Made by a program: the position numbers and the translations under genes. This document shows positions 40,409 through 45,731 of a DNA stretch of 45,731 nt, in pieces (position 1 is the first letter of the stretch; every line of letters starts with the position of its first letter). The stretch is taken from positions 1-45,731 of the forward strand of contig CAZBKQ010000020.1 of assembly GCA_964492555.1 (NCBI GenBank). Direction: 5' to 3'. Below the pieces are notes generated by a model. It worked only from the letters and a program-made list of their open reading frames with translations, was not told the origin of the DNA and searched no databases. This DNA is from GCA-2709075 sp964492555 (GTDB lineage: Bacteria > Pseudomonadota > Alphaproteobacteria > MPNO01 > UBA2964).

Positions 40409-42850
40409 CTATTGGGTCCGGTCGTCAATGTCCCGGGCCAGGACCTCGCGTTTGCCGACATGGTTGGCGCCGGATATGACGCCTTGTTCCTCCATCCGGT
40501 CGATCAGCCGCGCCGCGCGGTTATAACCGATCTGTAGCCGGCGCTGGATATAGCTGGTCGAGGCCTTGCGGTCGCGGCAGACGATGGCGACCGCCTGATC
40601 GTACAGCGCGTCATCGGGACTGCCCTCTCCGCCGCCTTCGGCGCCAACCGGCCCACCAATTCCCGCCATGGCGGCGAAATCGGATTCGGTTTCCTCGGAC
40701 GTTACTTCTTCCACATAATCCGGCGCCGCCTGGCCCTTGATGTGATTGACGATGGATTCGACTTCCTCATCCGTTACAAGCGGCCCGTGAACGCGGGTCA
40801 GCCGACCGCCGCCGGCCATATAAAGCATGTCGCCCTGGCCCAGCAGCTGTTCGGCGCCGGCCTCTCCCAGAATGGTCCGGCTGTCGATCTTGGAGGTGAC
40901 CTGGAAACTGATGCGGGTCGGGAAGTTGGCCTTGATCGTCCCGGTGATCACATCGACCGACGGACGCTGGGTCGCCATGATCAGATGAATGCCCGCGGCC
41001 CGCGCCATCTGCGCGATACGCTGGACCGAGGCCTCTACCTCCTTGCCCGCGACCAGCATGAGGTCAGCCATTTCATCGACCACCACCACGATATAAGGCA
41101 GCGGCGTCATATCCAGCGGCTGGTCCTCGTAAAGCGGCTCCCCGGTTTCGGAATCGAATCCGGTCTGCACCGTCCGGGTCAGCGCCTCGCCGCTTTTCTG
41201 GGCTTCTTCCAGCCGCGCGTTATAGCTGGCGATATTGCGCACCCCCATGGTCGACATGGCGCGATAACGCTGCTCCATCTCGCGCACGGTCCAGCGCAGC
41301 GCGACCACCGCCTTCTTGGGATCGGTGACGACCGGGCACAGCAGATGCGGAATATCGTCATAAACCGACAGTTCCAGCATCTTCGGATCGATCATCACCA
41401 GACGGCATTTTTCCGGCGGCAGGCGGTAAAGCAGCGACAGGATCATGGTGTTGATCGCGACCGACTTGCCCGATCCCGTGGTGCCCGCGATCAGCAGATG
41501 CGGCATGCGGGCCAGATCGGCGATCACGGCGGTGCCGCCGATATCCTTGCCAAGCGCCAGGGTGAGCTGCATCCCGGGCTTCTCGTAATCTTTCGAAGAC
41601 AGAATTTCACGCAGCGCGACGATCTCGCGATCGGTGTTGGGCAGTTCGATCCCCATCACGTTTTTGCCGGGGATGACCGCAACCCGCACCGAAATTGCCG
41701 CCATGGACCGTGCGATATCATCGGCCAGACCGATGACCCGCGACGATTTCACGCCGGGCGCCGGTTCGAATTCATAAAGCGTGACAACCGGCCCGGGACG
41801 AACCTTGGTGACCTCGCCCTGTACGCCGAAATCGGACAGGACCGATTCCAGCAGCCGCGCATTTTGCGATAGCGCCTCTTCATCAGCCAGATCGGCGCTG
41901 TCGCTCGCGTAGGTGCCGAGTAAATCCAGTGGCGGCAGATCGAAATCCCCGCTGGGGCCCAGATCCAGCTTTTGCTGGCGGGCGGCCTTTGCGCGTTTGC
42001 CGGCGGCGGATTTGCGCTTGCGGGGTGCGACGATGCCGCGCTTGGCGGTCTGTGTCTCCGGAACCGGCGGCTCGCCGGTCTCTTCTTCCGGGGCCACCAG
42101 AACCGGGCCCAGCCCGTCATCAATCACCAGAGAGGGTTCCTTGCGTTCCGCCGTTTCGCGCCGTCTGGCCCGGGCGGCGGCCCATTGCGCGGCGGTTGCT
42201 GCGCCCTGGCAGACCATCAGGACAAACCGGCTCGTGACGGCGGCGTAGCGCATTGTCGCGGCAAGGGCACGGCCCCATTCGGCGGGGCTGAACCCGGCCG
42301 CCCCGGCCAGCGCGGCGGCACCCAATATGGCGGCGACAGCGCCGGTCAGGGTTTTGGCGGCTGTCACATGGGCGGCCAGCAACGCGGATAACTCTCCCAG
42401 CGCGAGGTCACCCGCCGCGCCGCCATAGCCGGTTCCGAGCGGCCAGGAATCGCCCGCCGAGATCGCCGAAAAAGCCGTCGCCAGCAAGAGCAGCGATACC
42501 GGCAGGCAGGTCAGCCGCAGCCAGCTTCTGCCGATGCCGGTATGGCGAAAAATGCGCCAGCCCCAGATTGCCGGAATCAACGCCAGAATCACCGATGAAA
42601 GTCCGATGGACTGCAGGAAAAAATCGGCGACACCGGCACCCGGCGCGCCCATCCAGTTGGCCACCGCACCGCCGTTTGCCGCGTTGAATGACGGGTCTGT
42701 CGGATTATAGCTGACAAGCGACAGCAGTATGAAAAACCCCGCCGCCATCAAGGTCAGCCCGCCCGACTCCAAAGCGCGGCGTTTCAAGAAATTCTGCGCC
42801 CCCGCCGGCAGGACCGCCCGGTTCATCAGGTTTCGGGATGTGGTCGCCAT
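40409..42850 (-). CDS. ftsK: FtsK, DNA translocase
   Basis: Septal DNA pump that clears and aligns chromosome termini during division. The N-terminal part (residues about 30-230) has four hydrophobic membrane segments. A basic, alanine-rich linker follows. The motor domain contains VTLYEFEPAPGVKSSRVIGLADDIARSM, Walker A GTTGSGKSVAIN (about residue 456), Walker B VVVVDEMADLML and RAAGIHLIMATQRPSVDVITG. A C-terminal gamma winged helix (YIQRRLQIGYNRAARLIDRMEEQGVIS) reads KOPS-like DNA. 813 residues from ATG 42850, with GGGAGGAGG upstream. Shorter linker than E. coli FtsK. Confidence 0.97.
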   Translation of the reverse strand: MATTSRNLMNRAVLPAGAQNFLKRRALESGGLTLMAAGFFILLSLVSYNPTDPSFNAANGGAVANWMGAPGAGVADFFLQSIGLSSVILALIPAIWGWRIFRHTGIGRSWLRLTCLPVSLLLLATAFSAISAGDSWPLGTGYGGAAGDLALGELSALLAAHVTAAKTLTGAVAAILGAAALAGAAGFSPAEWGRALAATMRYAAVTSRFVLMVCQGAATAAQWAAARARRRETAERKEPSLVIDDGLGPVLVAPEEETGEPPVPETQTAKRGIVAPRKRKSAAGKRAKAARQQKLDLGPSGDFDLPPLDLLGTYASDSADLADEEALSQNARLLESVLSDFGVQGEVTKVRPGPVVTLYEFEPAPGVKSSRVIGLADDIARSMAAISVRVAVIPGKNVMGIELPNTDREIVALREILSSKDYEKPGMQLTLALGKDIGGTAVIADLARMPHLLIAGTTGSGKSVAINTMILSLLYRLPPEKCRLVMIDPKMLELSVYDDIPHLLCPVVTDPKKAVVALRWTVREMEQRYRAMSTMGVRNIASYNARLEEAQKSGEALTRTVQTGFDSETGEPLYEDQPLDMTPLPYIVVVVDEMADLMLVAGKEVEASVQRIAQMARAAGIHLIMATQRPSVDVITGTIKANFPTRISFQVTSKIDSRTILGEAGAEQLLGQGDMLYMAGGGRLTRVHGPLVTDEEVESIVNHIKGQAAPDYVEEVTSEETESDFAAMAGIGGPVGAEGGGEGSPDDALYDQAVAIVCRDRKASTSYIQRRLQIGYNRAARLIDRMEEQGVISGANHVGKREVLARDIDDRTQ

Positions 42851-42864
42851 GTCAGGCCTCCTCC

Positions 42865-44055
42865 CTAGAGAATATCCATCAGGCGGCTTAATGCCTGCTC
42901 GGTGGTGTCGATATCGTGAACCATGGCGCAGCGGATATAGGGCGCCCCCGGATTGTTGCCGTCCGCATCGTCCTTCGACAGATACCGGCCCGGAATGGTG
43001 CGCAGCGCTCCTTCGCGCCACAATTTCAACGCCGCCGCCTCGCCGTCTTCGACGTCCAGCCACAGATAAAACCCGCCGGCGGGACGGAAGTAGCCGTGCG
43101 CCTCGCCCAGAATGCGGTCTGCGACATCGAATTTGGCCCGGTAAAGCGCCCGGTTTTCCGCGACATGATCCTCATCGTTCCACAGCGCGCCGGCGGCGGC
43201 CAAAAGCGGATAAGGCGGCGGCGCGCCGCCGTAATCGCGGACTGTCTTGAAGGCGGCGATCAGGTCGGGGTCGCCCGCGACAAAACCCGAACGCAGCCCC
43301 GGAACGCTGGACCGCTTGGAGAGGGAATTGAATACCAGCACATTTTTCAGCGATCCGCCCAGCGCGGCGCAGGCCTCCATCCCGCCCGGCGGTGGGTCGC
43401 GGTCGTAAATCTCGCTGTAGCATTCATCGAACAGGATGACGAAATCACGTTCCCGGGCGAGCAGGACGAGGTCTTTAAGCGTGTCCAAATTGGCGACCGT
43501 GCCTTGCGGGTTGGCGGGCGAGCAGTAATAGGCAAGCGCGGTCCGGTCCAGTATCTCATCCGGTTGGGCGGAAAAATCAGGAAGGAACCCCGTTTCGCGG
43601 GTTGCGTCGACAAAGACCGGATCGGCGCCCGCCAGCGCGGCCGCGCCGACATAGACCTGATAAAACGGGTTCGGCATCAGAACGGCGGGCTTCTTGCCGC
43701 GAACCTTTTCGGGAATGACTGCCAACGCGATCATAAACAGCGCTTCGCGCGTGCCTGAAACCGGGATAACGCCGGTTTCTGGATCGACCATATTGCCGGG
43801 GATGCCATATCGGCGTTCCAGCCAACCGGCGGCCGCGGCGCGGAATTCCGGGGTGCCTCGCACCAGCGGGTATTTGGCCCAGAGATCGAAACTGTCATTG
43901 ACGATGTCGCGCACCATCGGCGGCGGCGGATGTTGGGGCTCGCCCACGGCGAGGGAAATCGGCGCGCCGTTCGAGGACGGGCTGTGCGAATCCAGCAGAT
44001 CGCGCAGCCGGTCGAAGGGGTAGTCCCCGATTTGTTCCAGCCTGTTATTGATCAT
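42865..44055 (-). CDS. Class I/II PLP-dependent aminotransferase (DapC-like)
   Basis: 396 residues, fold type I. The PLP-binding lysine is in NSLSKRSSVPGLRSGF, with the pyridine-nitrogen Asp in ILFDECYSEIYD and the substrate Arg near IRCAMVHD. The sequence LAVGEPQHPPPPMVRDIV and YCSPANPQGTVANLD resemble alphaproteobacterial succinyldiaminopimelate aminotransferases (lysine and peptidoglycan precursor synthesis), but the substrate is inferred only. It lies 14 bp before ftsK in the same direction. Confidence 0.88.
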   Translation of the reverse strand: MINNRLEQIGDYPFDRLRDLLDSHSPSSNGAPISLAVGEPQHPPPPMVRDIVNDSFDLWAKYPLVRGTPEFRAAAAGWLERRYGIPGNMVDPETGVIPVSGTREALFMIALAVIPEKVRGKKPAVLMPNPFYQVYVGAAALAGADPVFVDATRETGFLPDFSAQPDEILDRTALAYYCSPANPQGTVANLDTLKDLVLLARERDFVILFDECYSEIYDRDPPPGGMEACAALGGSLKNVLVFNSLSKRSSVPGLRSGFVAGDPDLIAAFKTVRDYGGAPPPYPLLAAAGALWNDEDHVAENRALYRAKFDVADRILGEAHGYFRPAGGFYLWLDVEDGEAAALKLWREGALRTIPGRYLSKDDADGNNPGAPYIRCAMVHDIDTTEQALSRLMDIL

Positions 44056-44257
44056 AGGCGCGTTTCTTTACAAAAGACTCCGGCCATCGCAGCCAACCCA
44101 TTGCCACAGGGCCTGAATCGTAGCGCCGTCCCCTGAATCGGTACAAGAGCCGGGAACGGCCATAGCTCTGACTTTGCTGCAATATAACCCGCTAATATGC
44201 TGGATTCACGAATCATTTACCATAAATCGGCATTGAGTCTGCCGATTTACCGCAAAA
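44056..44257 (-). promoter_or_regulatory. Spacer between PAP2 phosphatase and aminotransferase genes
   Basis: 202 bp holding the terminator-like stem at 44223-44249 and presumably the promoter for the aminotransferase-ftsK-lolA-xth run. No clear -35/-10 pair was resolved. Confidence 0.35.
44223..44249 (-). terminator. Hairpin after the PAP2 phosphatase gene
   Basis: Perfect 10-bp inverted repeat TAAATCGGCA/TGCCGATTTA with a 7-nt loop, 8 bp past the stop. The distal arm is T-rich but there is no long U-run. Confidence 0.65.
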
Positions 44258-45130
44258 TTACCAGTCGCCGCGCCGTAAACGGTCCCGCGCGCGCTTGCCC
44301 GCGCGGGCGATCAGCAGGGTTCCGGCGCGGAGCGCTTCAAAGCCGGATGCTGAAATCCGGCGTGCGGCGGGCGCCGCCCGGTCGGGCCATTCGGTCTCAT
44401 AAAACAGCTTATGCAGCCCCCAGGCGGTCGCGATCATGAATAGCGCCGCATACCAGACATCGGATGGAAAATGCCCGCCCTGATAGATTCTCATAATTCC
44501 GGCGACGGTTCCGATCCCGAGACCGAAAATAAAAAGTTGTCGCCGCCGGTGCATGAAGGTTGGGACGAAGGCCAGCGCTACCCAGATATAACCGAAGCTT
44601 GCCTCGCCCGAGATAAAGGAGCAGTTCTTGTCGCACTGATCGTCAATCAGCAGGGGCGGCGCGTATTGCTTGGTACCGATCGTCACATCCAGGTGGGCGG
44701 GGCGCGGCCGGCCCCAATTGTCTTTCAGCACTTCATTGGCCAACAGCCATGGCCCGACAATCACGCAGAGCAGCAGATACGCGGCCGCCTTTCCATCGAG
44801 CCCGAAACGGTGTTTGCCCTTTGCGACGCGGCAATAGACCGAATAGGCGACCAGAATAGGCAACAGGGCCGTGCAAAACTGGATAACCCGCCGGACGCCC
44901 AGCCAAAAGGGTTCATAGGAGGTCGGATAGCCGAAATTCCGCGTATGGCCGAGTTGCGCCCCCCAGAGGTCAATCGACGAATCCAGTACAAAATAGATGG
45001 CCGGCGGCAGGCCGATCAGGAAATACAGCGCCACCTCGCGCTGTCCCCTGGTCAGGGAACGCCATTTTTCACGCCAGCCGCCCGGCGGCGGGGCTGGCTG
45101 ATCGTCCGGCTGGTCTTGGGTCGGCTCCAT
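44258..45130 (-). CDS. PAP2-family membrane phosphatase
   Basis: 290 residues with about six membrane helices, beginning after a proline-rich cytoplasmic N-terminus. PAP2 motif 1 is KDNWGRPRP (K-x6-RP) and motif 3 is RIYQGGHFPSD (R-x5-H-x3-D). Motif 2 reads FISGEAS, with Glu where PSGH has its His. Related proteins remove phosphate from lipid A, undecaprenyl diphosphate or phosphatidylglycerophosphate. ATG at 45130 chosen; the frame upstream to 45448 is noncoding. Basic C-terminal tail. Confidence 0.88.
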   Translation of the reverse strand: MEPTQDQPDDQPAPPPGGWREKWRSLTRGQREVALYFLIGLPPAIYFVLDSSIDLWGAQLGHTRNFGYPTSYEPFWLGVRRVIQFCTALLPILVAYSVYCRVAKGKHRFGLDGKAAAYLLLCVIVGPWLLANEVLKDNWGRPRPAHLDVTIGTKQYAPPLLIDDQCDKNCSFISGEASFGYIWVALAFVPTFMHRRRQLFIFGLGIGTVAGIMRIYQGGHFPSDVWYAALFMIATAWGLHKLFYETEWPDRAAPAARRISASGFEALRAGTLLIARAGKRARDRLRRGDW

Positions 45131-45328
45131 TGGCGGGTCTTGACTTCCATAATCGTGCGGCCCGGAAATATCCAGTGCTCCCGGCCGGGTTCGGCGCCAA
45201 CCTATTGGTTTTGAGAATCCGGCACAAGATTTTGATTGAAGGGTATTTTCGAAAAAAAACTGGGATCGCGATGATCGCTGATCCCGGCAGTTGATGGACA
45301 GCTGGATCGCTGCCGCAGGGAGGGGAGG

Positions 45329-45360
45329 CCGGCCCGCGCGTGTTCCGTGACGCGGGCCGG
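45329..45360 (-). terminator. GC-rich hairpin after amt
   Basis: Perfect 10-bp inverted repeat CCGGCCCGCG/CGCGGGCCGG with a 12-nt loop, 8 bp beyond the amt stop. There is no U-run, so it may act as a transcript end stabiliser rather than an intrinsic terminator. Confidence 0.55.
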
Positions 45361-45368
45361 AGTGTGGC

Positions 45369-45731
45369 TTACTGGATGGTCTCGCCGTGCAGGCCAACAT
45401 CCAGCCCGTCACGTTCGACCTCTTCAGAGACCCGGAGGCCGATGACAAGATCGATCACCTTCAGGATCACGAAGCTGGCGATGGCGCACCAGAGGATGGT
45501 GGCGACGATACCCCAGGCCTGCGTCACGACCTGTCCGGCATTGCCTTCCAGCAATCCCGCCGTGCCGCCGATCGCTTCGGAGGCGAAGACGCCGGTCAGC
45601 AGGGCGCCGACGATGCCGCCGATGCCGTGGATGCCGAAGACGTCAAGCGAGTCATCGTAACCGCAGGTGCGTTTCAGCCAGGTCGCGCCCCAGAAACAGG
45701 CGACACCGGATGCCGCCCCGATGCACAGCGC
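45369..45731 (-). CDS. amt: Ammonium transporter Amt, C-terminal part (5' end outside window)
   Basis: Ammonia/ammonium channel of the inner membrane. The visible 120 residues contain the diagnostic DDSLDVFGIHGIGGIVGALLTG block with one of the twin pore histidines (FGIHG), a final membrane helix (WGIVATILWCAIASFVILKVIDLVIGLR) and the cytoplasmic C-terminal tail VSEEVERDGLDVGLHGE, the switch that contacts PII proteins. The gene runs off the right edge; glnK is usually upstream and would lie outside the window. Confidence 0.96.
   Translation of the reverse strand, partial: ALCIGAASGVACFWGATWLKRTCGYDDSLDVFGIHGIGGIVGALLTGVFASEAIGGTAGLLEGNAGQVVTQAWGIVATILWCAIASFVILKVIDLVIGLRVSEEVERDGLDVGLHGETIQ

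Noticed and set aside
40742..41872. 376-codon plus-strand open frame opposite ftsK
   Set aside because: Shadow of the conserved motor domain; His/Arg/Gln-rich composition and no similarity.
1..45731. CRISPR arrays, insertion sequences, prophage, toxin-antitoxin or tRNA/rRNA genes
   Set aside because: Looked for regularly spaced repeats, transposase or integrase motifs, and tRNA-like cloverleaf sequences by eye; none found. tRNA absence should be confirmed with a dedicated scan.

Overview
The window is a gene-dense, GC-rich stretch of an alphaproteobacterial chromosome, most like Rhodospirillales and relatives. The evidence is gene content and order: the oxygen-independent protoporphyrinogen oxidase gene hemJ, a bacterial Tim44-domain protein, a DUF3576 lipoprotein, LptE beside leuS and holA, and the string mnmE-mnmG-rsmG-parA-parB. 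No insertion sequence, phage gene, CRISPR array, tRNA or rRNA gene was seen. Two 100-N blocks (19868-19967 in mnmG, 37146-37245 in ada) are assembly gaps of arbitrary size.

Layout. Positions 1-8327: the 3' part of hslU, then a leftward smr/mltA/tim44 group, rightward fxsA and secB, and a tight leftward run ppsR-maf-aroE-coaE-dnaQ. Positions 8328-8698: a 371-bp AT-rich intergenic region with three near-consensus DnaA boxes and a 19-bp pure A/T tract, flanked by ppsR (the RP001 family) on one side and hemE-hemH-hemJ on the other. This is the conserved neighbourhood of the Caulobacter and Rickettsia chromosome origins, so it is the best candidate for oriC. Positions 8699-12733: hemE, hemH, hemJ, rho, transcribed away from it. 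Positions 12759-16981: a leftward block (quinone oxidoreductase, dienelactone hydrolase, O6-alkylguanine alkyltransferase, YyaL-type protein). Positions 17050-22542: mnmE-mnmG-rsmG-parA-parB, with two perfect 16-bp parS sites, one inside mnmE and one just after it.

Positions 22553-28659: leftward DUF3576 lipoprotein gene, leuS-lptE-holA and a tandem HupE/UreJ pair in which the second member has lost the metal-binding histidines. Positions 28660-30152: a divergent promoter region with three adjacent palindromes, an outer-membrane porin gene and a strong intrinsic terminator. Positions 30169-37402: single genes and small groups (JmjC-type cupin, YggS, an alphaproteobacterial hypothetical protein, an orphan OmpR-family regulator, an FAH-family protein, a metallo-beta-lactamase-fold hydrolase, a histidine phosphatase, ada). 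Positions 37503-45731: hsp20 with a sigma-32-like promoter and a possible thermosensing leader, then leftward xth, a class I glutamine amidotransferase, lolA, ftsK, an aminotransferase, a PAP2 phosphatase with an altered motif, and the C-terminal part of an ammonium transporter.

How it works together: the centre looks like the replication and segregation core of the chromosome (candidate oriC, parS, ParA, ParB), with housekeeping genes pointing away from the origin and further cell-cycle or replication genes nearby (dnaQ, holA, ftsK). The more novel signals are regulatory or paralog-level rather than a new defence or mobile system: the origin region, the coding parS, the hsp20 leader, the porin palindromes and the asymmetric HupE pair.
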